DNA from: Garcia nutans
Lineage: Eukaryota; Streptophyta; Magnoliopsida; Malpighiales; Euphorbiaceae
Assembly (NCBI GenBank): GCA_947685225.1
Contig: CANTUV010000033.1
Span: 59,373,001-59,437,000, forward strand
Direction of reading: 5' to 3'
Length of the DNA: 64,000 nt
The notes below the pieces were generated by a model. The model was given only the letters and a program-made list of their open reading frames with translations, ran no database searches and was not told the origin of the DNA. Shown here one piece after another: positions 23,698 through 35,601 of this stretch. Numbering within the stretch: position 1 is the stretch's first letter; every line of letters starts with the position of its first letter. Made by a program: the position numbers and the translations under genes.

Positions 23698-24296
23698 TAA
23701 ACTTTCTTTTTGTTTCTTTTTAGCTGTTCTTTGTCATTGACAGTGCCCTATCTAGAGATTACACATGCATGAGAATCATATCAGAACATTGGAAGCTGCG
23801 TACCTTTATTTTTGCGGGCGTTTGTGAAATGCTTGTATAATCTTCTTGTATTATTTACTAACCTCTCGTTAAGCTAAAATAATCTCTTATCATAGTATCT
23901 TCTTATACTATTTTAATTAACCATATTATTGCTTTTAATTTGATGTATATAATGAAAAGTTTTGAACTTTCTAATTAAATTATTCATATCTTATATTGTA
24001 AAAATAAAAACTTTTATTCACATAATAAGTTGACTTACCAGTCAGCAGTAGAAAAGTGGCAAACATGATTGCCAATGGCATGCTCTGAGAATATATTTAA
24101 GGCAAAATTGATATTGGTGTTGAATTGAAGACATTAATGGTTGGTGAATTGGACAGACTTGTTATTAAATTATATGACAATTATAATTGAAGCTTCACTG
24201 TAAAGAAGAAGGAGGGACCATAACTTTACCTTTCCAACTCCTACAAAGAACTAAAATTTTTACCCAATTGCCCATCTTTTATCATTTCCCATTTCT
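23698..24296. other. Spacer between two small genes
   Basis: Presumed 3' UTR of the 23320 gene, then AT-rich sequence. No gene or repeat recognised. Confidence 0.45.
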
Positions 24297-24581
24297 ATGA
24301 GTTGCGGAACGAAAAAGAAAATGAAGAGAGCTTATCACAGAATGTGGAGGGTAGTACCCTGCACAAGCAGAACAGTCTTGATGAGAACAGAATCCAAGAA
24401 AGACATTGGAGAAATACTCTACACTAAGCTGCATACAATTCAAGAAGAAGAAGAACAAGAACAAGAGGCGGAGCTTGTCAGATTACAGTTGCAGCAGGTG
24501 GCTAAGAGTATGAGTAGCAGCAAAAGCAAAAGCAAGAACAAGAACAAGAACAAGAAGATCTTTTCTACTATAGATAAGTAG
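24297..24581 (+). CDS. Hypothetical small Lys/Glu-rich protein
   Basis: 94-codon frame starting MSCGTKKKMKRAYHRMWR. A non-repetitive N-terminal half is followed by a glutamate run (EEEEQEQEAE) and a Ser-Lys / Asn-Lys repeat encoded by near-perfect aagaac and agcaaa repeats. The N-terminal part looks like protein, while the C-terminal part could be simple-sequence expansion. It lies about 600 bp downstream of the 23320 gene on the same strand. No family is recognised; it may be a chance frame. Confidence 0.35.
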   Translation: MSCGTKKKMKRAYHRMWRVVPCTSRTVLMRTESKKDIGEILYTKLHTIQEEEEQEQEAELVRLQLQQVAKSMSSSKSKSKNKNKNKKIFSTIDK

Positions 24582-25699
24582 AGATTATTCAGCTTTTAAG
24601 GAGTACTCCAATGCTTTATTATTCATGGCTGCAGGTCTTGCTTCCAAAGGTAACAACTTTGGAAGGGAACCTTGTAAAATTGTATATTAGTACTTGATTT
24701 TTTTGGTTAAATAAATGAAAATTTTCCAATTTCTACCCATGGAAAAATTGTTTTTCTTCTTTTTATTTGTCAATTGTGTTCTATATATGCTCTTGAAAAA
24801 AAAATTAAGAGTATACTATATATGTTAATTACTTTAAATTTCTCTAACTATAAACCCACGTAGTATTTAGTATTGTACTTAGCTTGGAGGAAAGGTTTTT
24901 CGTATCCATCGTATGTATAGAAAGACTAATTTTACAGCTGATTGGATGCTGTCTCGTATATTGAATTTTCCCCTCATGTTTTAGAGAAATCTCTAAATAG
25001 TATTAAGATCTAATTGCAACATGATATTATCAGTATTTTCTATAACATGATACTGTTCATCTAACTTGTTGAGGTTTACCCCTATTTATAAAAAAAAATT
25101 GAATAAAAGATAATTAATAAAAAAAATTGAATAAAAGATAACTAATAAATTGTAAGAGCCCTCGCATCATAAAATTTCAAGTTCAATTATCAATTTTTTG
25201 TATCTAAATTTAGAAACTTCAAAGTTGATTGTTATTGATTAATCAGATCAAATAGATATTCATTGTAAACTTGAAGATTATAAAATTAATCTATTTTTAA
25301 AAAAATATTTCTTCAGAATATTTTTCTAAAATTTTAGATTATTTTAAATGAGAAAATATTTACAATTTATCCAAAAATTAAAAATGTCACAACGCAATCT
25401 TGTATTAATGGGTGCAAAGAGAATCACACAAGACAAAATCTCCAATTTAAGACTTTAATACTTTTTTGAGAAAATTACACTCATCATCAGATTTCATAAA
25501 ATTTTTATATGATTTATTAAAAGTATTTGGAATATTTTATAAAAATATATAATAAAATCATAATACATTTACATAAGTTATCAATTATATTATAAACTTA
25601 TAATCAATTATACGAATTTCTGAAAATTTATAAAAAAATCTACATTTTTTTGAACAAAAAGATGATTGTATTATATTACTAAATTATATTACTAAAACT
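24582..25699. other. AT-rich spacer with a 28-bp tandem repeat
   Basis: No gene recognised. A 28-bp unit containing ttgaataaaagataa is repeated at about 25093-25120 and 25121-25148. Confidence 0.5.
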
Positions 25700-26115
25700 G
25701 AGAATCAAAAGATCACAACTGCAACAGAGTCTTTAGAAGATAGGACAAGCAATGAGCCCTAAGTTTCTTCCTAACAAGGGCAGAAGCTATCGAGTCTGCA
25801 GCTTTTGTTACAAGATCTATTAGTAAATACAAAAATACAATATTCAAAAGCAACAGCAACTCTCCTAATTTTCCTCACCAAAGCATCTATTTCTTGGGGA
25901 CATAATTGGGAGTTACTTATGTATTTTTTCCATTGAAGATCAACTGCATGTTGGACAGCTTTGAGAAGAGCTTCAGACTCATTGTGCAATGGAGAATATG
26001 ATGGGATTAAATATGAAACTCCATCTAATAATTTGCAACCTGAGTATCTTGTGATAATAGCTACTCCAGCTTCCTTTTTAGTAGGACTACAGGTGGCATC
26101 GATATTAAAATTTTA
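25700..26115 (-). pseudogene. RNase H-like (RVT_3 type) pseudogene fragment
   Basis: Read on the minus strand, this segment contains pieces typical of the plant RNase H-like domain associated with non-LTR retrotransposons: a start of FNIDATCSPTKKEAGVA type, SEALLKAVQHAVDL, and NRSCNK(AADS) near the end. The acidic stretch normally found between the second and third pieces is missing, and a frameshift occurs after NRSCNK (the open 72-codon frame at 25771-25989 reads through into nonsense there). A decayed scrap, not a functional gene. Confidence 0.65.
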
Positions 26116-28734
26116 AATTCATTTAACCTCTATGACTAATAATTAAAAAAAATAAAATAAATTTGAAAATTAGCACAACTCAATGTCCTTCCAAGTTCCA
26201 ATTGTGAGTTTTTAATTAATTATTAAGAGCAATAAATAAATAAGAAATATCTATTAAAGAAAAATTTATATTATTCTCTTTTTTCCACCTTGCTTAGCAA
26301 GCTTATTTTCAGCAATTAAAATCTTCTATGTCTGAGTATCCAAAGAGAAGAATCGATTTTGATCAATTATTTTTAAATATATATATATATATAAACGATT
26401 AAATTACGTGTTAAGTATATATATTATTCAAATTATTAATTAATAATAAAATTATATTTTTATGGAGGAAATGATAGATAAATAGTAAAAGATTGTATTT
26501 TTTATTTTTGAAATATCTAATTTCGGTATGAATAATTTATTTTTGATTGAAGAAAAATAGATTTTATAGTATATTTTTTATAAAAGGGGTTTTTTTTATA
26601 CAAGTAACATAAAACAAATATTATCTACGATATTTACTCAAATTAAATTTTTATTATTTAAAAAAAAACAGAAAAGACATGCTTCTGGCTTGGCAAGCAG
26701 AGTGAAGTCCAAATCCTCTGCGTTGGCTTTTACATTGTTCTGCTAAAAGAGTACTTAAAATTACATTGGCTTTTATATTTTAGTTGAGTATCTGTCAGCA
26801 TCTGATATTGGAAGACACTCTTTCGGTGAATCTTTTATGCTAATATAATGTATGATTATTATTAGCCAGTTTTTTTTTTTTTTGAAATAATTATTAGCTA
26901 GTTAATCACTTATTATAATTAGCTTTTATATTAATTCAATGACTTAACGCCACCACAATGCAAATGAAAAGTACCTTAGCTGACTAATCTCATCTACTTT
27001 GTTTAGTCAATAATGAGGTACCCAACTGCAAATTTCAGCTAAATTTAGTGTAGTCTGTAGTATTGGCGTGCAAGGAAGATGCTAAAGCTTTTGGTTTCTC
27101 TATACAACAGCAATTTACAGAACTTTACTGTTATTTTACTATTGCGGTATTGTCTATTCTATTGACATGTACAACGTAGCTAGGAATTGAAAAAAGCACA
27201 CTTGATAAAGCACAAATGGGGTTTGATCGGGTTGAAAGGGTTTTTTTTTACTAAACCCGATTAAGCATTAAAAATATCAAATTAATGATGGCTAAATCTT
27301 CTATTTTTTCGACCGGCTTGAGTCAATTTTAGGTACAATCGAGTTAGGTTGGTTTCAAATGGATTGATCTTTTATATTTGAGCTCATTTTTAATGTTATT
27401 GCACCGGATTTAATCATGTTAATGAAGTAAAACAAAAATACGGTATCATTTAATGTATATATAACTATAATTATAAAAGATTTATGTTGAATTTATTTTC
27501 AAACAAAAAAAATTATCTAAATTCGATCAGTTGTACATACCAGTTTTTTTTTTTAATTTATTTATTATTAAAACCAAACAAATTCATGGTTTATTTTTAA
27601 ACATACCGAATCTGTCTCAAACCCACATCAACCTGTTAAGGGTGGTCGAGTTTGGAAAATTTGCTTGCCCTACAGCAGACTTTGGATGGCTAAAGCCAGC
27701 AAGGCAACAACTAAACAAGCTGGAAAAGTCCGTGAATGGTAAAAATTATCCTAATGAACTTTAATGTAAAAGAGGTTTATGGTTGCTTATTCAACAGCAG
27801 CAGTTGCATGTGCAGTGTAAATGCAAAGTAAAAAAGTCATCGGATTTCTACTTTAATAATCCATTTGTAAAAAGCGCAAAGGCCAAAAAAAAAATTTGCT
27901 CTCTGTTGATTATTCAAAGTTTGAAACTTCGATTCTGGGTAGTAGGAAATTCAATTTTCTCTACTTGTTAGTTGTTTTTACTCTTCAAAGTTCAAACCTC
28001 TAATTAATTCCCACTAGCTGCTTTTGCATTTCTTTAAGTTGTTGAGGGAAAAAAAAAACCATAAAAAGACTTGGTAATTTGTGCTAGTTCCATGCCTAAA
28101 ACCATAGTGGAAATATCAAATATGGAATCCATTAAATTTTGCTTGGGATTCTCACTCCTGCAGTATTAAATTTACATTACATGTATGTTACTGTTCTTTA
28201 AAACAGAATTGGAATACAAATACAGAAATATAATAAATAGAACTTCCCAGGTTCTAGAAACTGATACATGTCCCTTTGTGAACAATATTAATGAAGAAAT
28301 CCATGCTTCCTGCTATTTTCTTGGGTTTTCCTGCAATTTTTTCTTGGGTTTTCCCCGGTAACCACATCAGGAAGTCGCAGAATTTAATTGGAAGTATTTG
28401 AAATTACATCAAATTAATAAACTTTATTATGCAACATTAGAGAAAATTAATTTTCTGGGTATGAGTAAAGATTAAAGAAAGAAAGAAAGAAAAAAGGATG
28501 AGAAGCAGAATTAGAGATTTTGTAGTATTTTTTCACATGTACATTCATTAATTCATAAATAAATACATAAGAGTACTAACAAGTTCACATATATAAAATC
28601 TACTATTCGATTAATCAAACAAACGAAGATTTTTAATTATGCTTTATAATCTAAAACATATTCCAGAAAACAGAGAGAGGAAAGACAAGAAAACAGAGAG
28701 AAGAAAGAAATTAAGTGAAAAAACTGAAACAATC
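26116..28734. other. AT-rich spacer
   Basis: Low-complexity A/T with TA and poly-T runs. Plus-strand frames at 27531-27764 and 27783-27971 are short and unsupported. Sequence near 28640-28734 is the likely 3' UTR of the minus-strand gene. Confidence 0.45.
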
Positions 28735-29088
28735 CTACCAGAAACATGAAGAAGAAGAAGAGAAATTATGATGGTTTGGGCTAAGAAGACGAAGGAACCT
28801 TCTTCTACGGCGATAATAGAAAGCAAGACGGAGTCTAGACCAGACCACTCTTCTAAGTTTACGAGCAGATCTTAGTCTTAACCACACCACTTTCTTCACC
28901 CTAACCAAAGATCTCTTAACCCTCTCTGTTAAGCTCTGTTTTCTGCAGAATTGGTAGCTTATAAGAAACAATTGTCTCTTCTCCATCATCAACGAATTAT
29001 AATGCTCTGTATAACCCAGTAAAGAATCACTTCTCTGTAAAGGGGCTGGACCCAAATGAGCATAGTTTTTGTGGTTCGCCATGGCCAT
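28735..29088 (-). CDS. Small Arg-rich plant protein of unknown function
   Basis: 117-aa single-exon frame starting MAMANHKNYAHLGPAPLQR. The N-terminal third (SDSLLGYTEHYNSL) has ordinary composition. The central and C-terminal parts are strongly basic and helical-looking (VKRSLVRVKKVVWLRLRSAR, then an RRRRR run), ending in a Ser-rich tail. This resembles conserved small dicot proteins, but I cannot name the family. The first ATG has a good context (acaATGG); a second in-frame ATG follows two codons later. Two CACGTG boxes lie about 270-320 bp upstream, suggesting possible bZIP or bHLH control (inference). Confidence 0.65.
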   Translation of the reverse strand: MAMANHKNYAHLGPAPLQRSDSLLGYTEHYNSLMMEKRQLFLISYQFCRKQSLTERVKRSLVRVKKVVWLRLRSARKLRRVVWSRLRLAFYYRRRRRFLRLLSPNHHNFSSSSSCFW

Positions 29089-29359
29089 TGTAAAAAAAAA
29101 AAGAGAAAAAACAGAGGAGGAAGAATAAAGATCAAATATTTCTGTCTTCCAAGGTTAAGAAATTAAAAGGGTGTTGAGCTTTGACAGTGGAAAGAAAGAA
29201 ATTATATACGAAATGGGCTATGGAGGTTTGGTTGGTTTGAACTTTAAAGGGGTTTGCTTTACTTTGGTGTTGGAAGCAAAGTGTGCGCCGCCGCAGATTG
29301 CAACAAGGGTAGCCGAAAAGGACCAAAGTTTTACTATTTTTGCTTCTTATTCACTTTAA

Positions 29360-29407
29360 CACGTGGGAACGATGGAGACGAGTTGAGATAAGAAGGACAG
29401 TCACGTG
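29360..29407. promoter_or_regulatory. Paired CACGTG G-box/ABRE-like sites
   Basis: CACGTG at 29360-29365 (context acacgtggg, an ABRE-like core) and at 29402-29407 (context tcacgtgcc), 42 bp apart and upstream of the 28735-29088 gene. Paired G-boxes of this type bind bZIP/bHLH factors in plants; a role here is inference from position only. Confidence 0.4.
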
Positions 29408-30519
29408 CCTTTTGCGTTTCTTTCCATCTTCCTTTCAAAAATTATATAATACAAATAAATAATTTATTTTTTATATTTCATAACTGAAAAATTATGCCAA
29501 CAAAGATTATTCATATCATGCCTTCCTAGAAAAGGAAATGAGAAAGGGAAGCCATACAATGCATGCATGAGATTGCTTGGAACTATAAACTGATCAGACT
29601 ATAAATTGAAAAAAAAAAAAAAAAACAAACAGAGAATAGAATTCATTAAAACAGGTATAACCTTACCAACCACTTTGTTTAGCTTAGTCTTGCCAGTTTT
29701 AGGCATTTTCAAAATGATAAAAAAGAAGAAGAAAGAAAGTCATATCTGACTGTTTTTTCTTATGTTACAATATATAAATTCTAATGTCAACTTAACATAC
29801 CAACATTCAAGACCTTAATTAGATATACATATATTAAACAGCTTTGCATCAGTGAAGTACCTTTTACACAATCAACTGTGAAGGCTAAGGCTAAAATATT
29901 TTTAAAAAAAAGAAAAAATAAATAAATTAGTTAATCACAGAAGAATGAAACACGCTTTTAAAACGTCACCAAGACATCGATGTATTTAAATATGAAAGAA
30001 AATTGAAGCATGCTTTAGGAACTTCATTGGGACAACAGTACTCCAAAAAAATGAGTATTCATTAAACAAATCTGAAACCCACTATCATGTTAAAATAATG
30101 AATTTGCAAATTTGACAATTGAAAGTTAAGTATTTACAAATCAAATGGCAATGGGGAAGACAAACTTTATATGTGCAAAGGCAAAACGAGGAAAAATTAA
30201 TAATGCATTTTCATTTTGAAACTCTAATATTGCAAGTATGTGTCAACTAAAAGTATAGTATCTACAAGGCAGATAGCTACAGATACGAATAACCCATGAT
30301 AACTGGCAGCAGATTGTATTCGGAGGGAAGCCAAACATGAGATAATTAAAATGCCTGAACCAAAAGAAAGTGCGCATAAAGGAGGATTTTAACACCCACT
30401 GAGAAAATTGACACCAGTGTCAGCACACACCTATGCATAAGATGCTTCCCAAAGTAGACACGACTGACATTCCTCTTCACTTTTTTTCTTCGATATGACA
30501 TCCGTCTTCTCAATTGGTA
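29408..30519. other. Spacer and LAZ1-homolog 3' flank
   Basis: No gene recognised. The part near 30300-30519 is likely 3' UTR of the minus-strand LAZ1-type gene. Confidence 0.45.
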
Positions 30520-31570
30520 TCACCTATTCCCAGTATCCTTAGCAGCAGGGACTTTTGCAGGATAATTGGACAAGTCCATGTCAATAAGTGACATATCGTA
30601 CGACACAGATAACGAATTTGAAGCATCCACAAGCAATGATGATTTCATGGCATCAGATTGTGCAGAATCAGGGTCTGAAATGATATTTTGGGGAGTGCTT
30701 GTACCAGAAGAAGAGTGACTGGAGAGTTGAATTTCATCCAGCTTGTTTCCAAACATGTTTTTGTTTCTTCTGACAGCATCCATCTCATGGCCAGTTGGCA
30801 CAAAGGTCCTTGACCGATACTTTCTTGTTCCCTCATCACCTTCGCTATGGTTGTAGAGCACATAATCATGATAAGTTGGAGCAAACTGCAAAAGATTTAA
30901 ATGGTTGTTGCATAGTTCAAGTGGTATTTAAAAGGAACAAGCGAATATTTGAAAAAATAAACCGGCAGATAGAAAATCATACTAGGCACACACCTGATGA
31001 ACAGTATCATGATAAAAGTCATTCAACTTCAAGGCATGTGCAAGGCTTCCTGTAAAACCACAAGGCCTACCAATATTTGCACCAGCATACTCTTTGTATG
31101 GAAATGCAAAAAGATGACCAACGGCAGCTATAAGCATCTCAAAACAAATGATAAAATTTTGATATTGAGCAGCTTCCTCTGCATTCTTTATGAAGTCAGA
31201 CTTTGCAGCAAGAAAAACCAGAACCCCCTAAAAAATCGAGAGAAGAAAATTCAAGTAAAATGACAAAGCCAACACTCACGTTGTTTCCTATTATGTGTGC
31301 ATGTTTTCTGCCTGCAGATAAAATCTAATTCAAAGGCAAAGGTACTAATCAATTTTTATGAATCCAATTATATAAGCGACGGATTCATAAAAACATGTCA
31401 ATATTCATGCCACAAAGTGATGGAAAACATAAACATAAGGGGAGAAAAGTGAAACAGAAAGACCAGTTAGAACCAGTTTCTGGACAAAGTACATGTAATG
31501 TTAATGTGTAACTAAAAAAGTTAAGGGCTGCATAATGTGTATGGTCAGTGGCAGGAGCCATGTGTGTGTG

Positions 31571-31605
<35 letters not shown>

Positions 31606-34436
31606 CAGAGAGAGAGAGAGAGATGAAGATAGTCTAAAAGAACAAGCAGCAAGAGTTCCAAGAAAACTGATAGCATACCCAATATTGCCCATAACTTTAA
31701 TATCACCGTTTCATTTTTTAGTTTTAATGTTGGAGCAAAAGCTTGCTAATCCAGTGAACCCGTTGTCATAACTAAAGATTGGTTCAGATCCAGCTATGGA
31801 AAGAATTATCAGGGTTTTCTCGCCATGTGAGGAACAGGAACAAGTAAAACACTAGCAAAATGACTCACCATGTCACTTCTCTCAAAAAATTCTTAAATGG
31901 ATCTCAGACACCCTACTAAAGAATATTATAAAAAAAGGGATTTAAAATAACAGGATAGCCAGGGTTATTACAACCTAAATGGTATGTGTGACAGCTGTTG
32001 CGTTTCTATTTTGATTTGGATCACTGGGGGAAAAAAAGAGGATCTTGATCTTGAGTTGAGGAGTCAACAACATAGAGAAATGATAGAAGTACAGATTTGG
32101 GCATGCCATTGCATCAGAAGAAGTGGGGGAAGTTCTTTGATGATGGAAACTAGAAGTTCTCGCGAGAGGAGAGTAGAAAACAAGAAAGAAGGTAAATAGT
32201 GATATGAAATTGACAACCTCATATGGCATTCATGCACAAGATACATTGTTCATTCACTTCATCAAAAAGTGATTTTAGTGTTGGTTATCAGATAAAAAGT
32301 CACATAATAAGGATCCAAGTTTGCCGGTAATTTCCGTTGTTGAGAGAAAGACCATATATACAGTTGTTCATTATCTTTCAAGGAATAGCATGTAATCTGA
32401 AAACTAGGCGCAAACATGTAAAGAATTAAATGTTAAATTAGAAATCAATGTCTGTAAAACAGAAAACTTTACCTGCCAATAAGTCAAGAAAACAACGGAT
32501 TTGATCATAACAAACTTTGGAACTGGATTGAAGGGCTGAAGCAGATCTCTGCATGCCACATAAAACAATGCCAAAGCATACAAAGCCATTGTGTATGAGA
32601 TTGTATAGATGATGGTAAGATAGAGGTATGCTTGGTTCGGACTGAAATTTCCATCTTTATATTTCCCCTTTGCATAAAGTATGAGTGTAACAGCAACTAA
32701 GAAAGGCTTCAGAATCACAAACTGCAGACATCCCTGCTTACACCTCCTTATGAAGCGCCTATATTTTATCCAAAAAAATATAAGAAATGTAAAACTGGAA
32801 TATGTAATTTTTTGACAAGATGGTAATGCAATTTCAATAATTCCCAAAAAGTCATGAGATGCATAAAAAGTATTTGTAACATTGAATTGATAAAGCATGT
32901 AAGAACGAAGAATGGAAACACAAATGATTGTAGAATTAAAAAACTTTTATATTATCAACTAAATATTTCTAAACAAAGAAGACCATTGATTTCTGTTAAC
33001 CAAGAGCTATAAATGAGGAAGACTCACCCATCCAGTGGTATTGGAGGCAAGCAACATGTCATCAGAAAGTGTGATGGCTTCAGAACTCGACCACTTAAAC
33101 TTAGCACAACTGATCCAGGTCCACCAACCCAAGCCAGGCATAAAGATAGGAAATTATAAATGACCCAAGCCTCATAACTGAAACAGAAAAGAAATCATTA
33201 GCATATGACGGTTTTAGTTATAGCCTTCTACCTTTTATTCTCCTCACTGGAAGACTCAATTACTACAGGATCCACTTAATATAAATGTTTTTTAGGTGAG
33301 TATGGAGGAAAAGATTGGGCCCATGCAATCCCAGCAGCAGAAAGGAAATCAGGAATCAAAGGTTTAGCTTCAGAAAACCACCCCTCCCTAAAACCTACCA
33401 CCAAGTTGTCATGTGCCTCACTGCATTTCAATTATTTGTAACAGAAATATCATTCAGATCTAAAGATCACTGTAGACATATGCACCTAAAATGGACTTAT
33501 CGAGAGAGATAACCATCCATGAAATAGGGTGCTGGGTGGGAAAGAAGTTAATGTCCCAACACTGAACAAAATCTTAAAAAATAAAAATACTCACACTTCT
33601 CTTATGGAATTGAAGTAGATTGAACTCTCAGGCAAAATGAGAGACAAAAAGGACATTAACGCATAAACCTGTCAACAAAAATAAGGGGAAAACAAAAACT
33701 AGTTTATATAGCAAAAAGATACGAAAATAAAATAATATTCACAAAATACTGTCTACAACACATTCTGAGGTCCATGGAGAAAAAAAAAAGGCAGAGAGTG
33801 GAAAATAACAGAACAAAATAATTACAAGCAATACATACTTTCTGTTAATAAGTAAAATATATTTATGCAACTTTAAGCTAAAGATGCAAAAAAATCAAGT
33901 TAATTAAAAAAAAAAGTAAATTTAAACAAAGAAGCAGATACAGAATCAAAAATTGTCTTTCTTGGGCTCATACACAGATTAATGCTTCTCCAATGTTCAA
34001 GAAAATGAATAATTAGATTTCATTTGTAGACTTAACTCAAATTCAACAATTTCGCTGGCATACACTTCTATGATTATAAGGAAAATCATACTGCTAAACA
34101 ACGAGAATATACTGAACTATAGGATAGGCCAAATAGATAAACAATACCCAACAAATTGTGGGCGCATTTCTAATCGAATCAACTCTCAAATTACATTCTT
34201 ACGTTTGCTTGAAAAGGAAACGCATGAATTTGAATTAAAGAAAGAGAATAACTAAAAAGTGATAATTAAAAATAACTGACCGGAACCATGAAGATGATGC
34301 GAACAATATATCTCTGGTAAGTAGGTTCAGTGTAATTCAAGAGATGCCTGTAAATGTGGATAACAGCCAAAGCGATTGCTCCAACAGTGCAAAAGAAGGC
34401 GATGATGCTAAAGTAAAGGGGCACCGATTCTGCCAT
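30520..34436 (-). CDS. LAZ1-type / OST-alpha (DUF300) transmembrane protein
   Basis: Multi-pass membrane protein of the family that includes Arabidopsis LAZ1, linked to hypersensitive cell death and vacuolar/brassinosteroid traffic; founding members resemble the animal organic solute transporter alpha subunit. Exons: 34436-34281, 33668-33595, 33177-33028, 32758-32473, 31227-30994, 30885-30520; total 1266 bases, 421 aa. The first exon begins MAESVPLYFSIIAFF and gives one membrane helix. Conserved blocks include RFIRRCKQGCLQFVILKP, SPNQAYLYLTIIY, LALFYVACRDLLQPFNPVPKF and a Ser/Thr-rich cytosolic tail with TSTPQN. About seven helices are expected for the family. Introns are GT-AG and phases are consistent. 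Intron 4 (31228-32472) contains a TG/AG microsatellite. I favour a LAZ1-homolog, but cannot say which numbered paralog. Confidence 0.93.
31561..31622. repeat. Compound (TG)n(AG)n microsatellite in LAZ1-homolog intron
   Basis: TG repeat from 31561 to about 31604, interrupted by one catg, followed by an AG run to 31622. It lies in intron 4 of the LAZ1-type gene. Confidence 0.95.
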
Positions 34437-35157
34437 TGCAAGAACAAAAAAAAAGGAACTTTCCCACCGAAAATATTTCTAATTAAAAACAAAAAACCCA
34501 AGAAACGTTATGGCTGGCCTCCTCGTCTTCCGATGAACGGAGGAGGCTGACGACAGAAAGACAAAGATTAGGTCAAAGTAAAGGAGAAGTTGAAAAAATT
34601 AGAAACCCTAACTCTATTGTAAATGAAATCAAAAGCGAAAAAGCGCGAATTTTAATTTCTGCTAAATAATAAACCAATTAGAAGAGAAAGAAAGAAGGAA
34701 ATGAGGTTTGAATTAGGTGCGATTTTGGATTCAATAAGAAAGAAAAGGGTACAATTGACGATACAGTTGATGAGATCTGCAAGAAAGGGGGCAGAGGAGG
34801 AGGTGGCGGTGGTGGGCCGGTGGCGGTGGTTGAGGCGGAAAAGCTCAACTGGCTACCAATAATGGCTGCTCTGCGTGTAGCCCCGCTGTCTTCTAGATTA
34901 CCGTTAATCAAAAGTTGTCTGTTTTTCAAACTTTATCTGTTTGTTTGTAATAAAAAACCGACGCTTACAAATTAAGAAATTTTTTTAAAAAATTAAGATA
35001 ATAATTATAATTCTTCGTTTGATCTCTATTTAACTTTAAATTAGGGCATTTCTTTATTTTATCATAACAAAATATTTTCTTAATCTTTTTTATGTGTTTA
35101 ATGGATTCAAATTAATTAAATTGGTCAAAACATTTTTTTATTGTGAAATTATTTTTA
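34437..35157. promoter_or_regulatory. LAZ1-homolog leader and promoter region
   Basis: Upstream of the LAZ1-type ATG on the minus strand. Includes a G-rich stretch at about 34785-34840 (ggaggaggtggcggtggtgg) likely in the leader; beyond 34950 the DNA turns AT-rich. Confidence 0.4.
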
Positions 35158-35601
35158 AAATTTGATTTATTTAATTTTTTAAATACAAACTAAATTTTTA
35201 TTAATAAGTTAAAAAATATATTTATAAAATTTTAAAATACATAAAATATATACAACTAATAAAATTACTTAAACTATATTTCTTTAAACTTTTTTAATAT
35301 AAGTTGGCTTTTAATAATATACTCATTACATATATCATTTGTTATTTTTTATACGAGAAAGACATAATTTATTTATTTAAAACTTGATTTATTTAATTTT
35401 TTAAATACAAAATAAATTTTTATTAATAAGTTAAAAAATATATTTATAAAATTTTAAAATACATAAAATATATACGACTAATAAAATTACTGAAACTATA
35501 TTTCTTTAAACTTTTTTAATATAAGTTGGCTTTTAACAATATACTCATTACATATATCATTTATTATTTTTTATACGAGAAAGACATAATTTATTTATAA
35601 A
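35158..35601. repeat. 222-bp tandem duplication, two copies
   Basis: Two adjacent copies (about 35158-35379 and 35380-35601) match with only a handful of substitutions. Landmarks gatttatttaatttt (35164, 35386) and atacgagaaagacat (35351, 35573) both give an exact 222-bp period, so there are no net indels. A recent local duplication in AT-rich DNA. Confidence 0.9.

Noticed and set aside
31501..31771. Frames over the TG/AG microsatellite
   Set aside because: Simple-repeat translation inside an intron.
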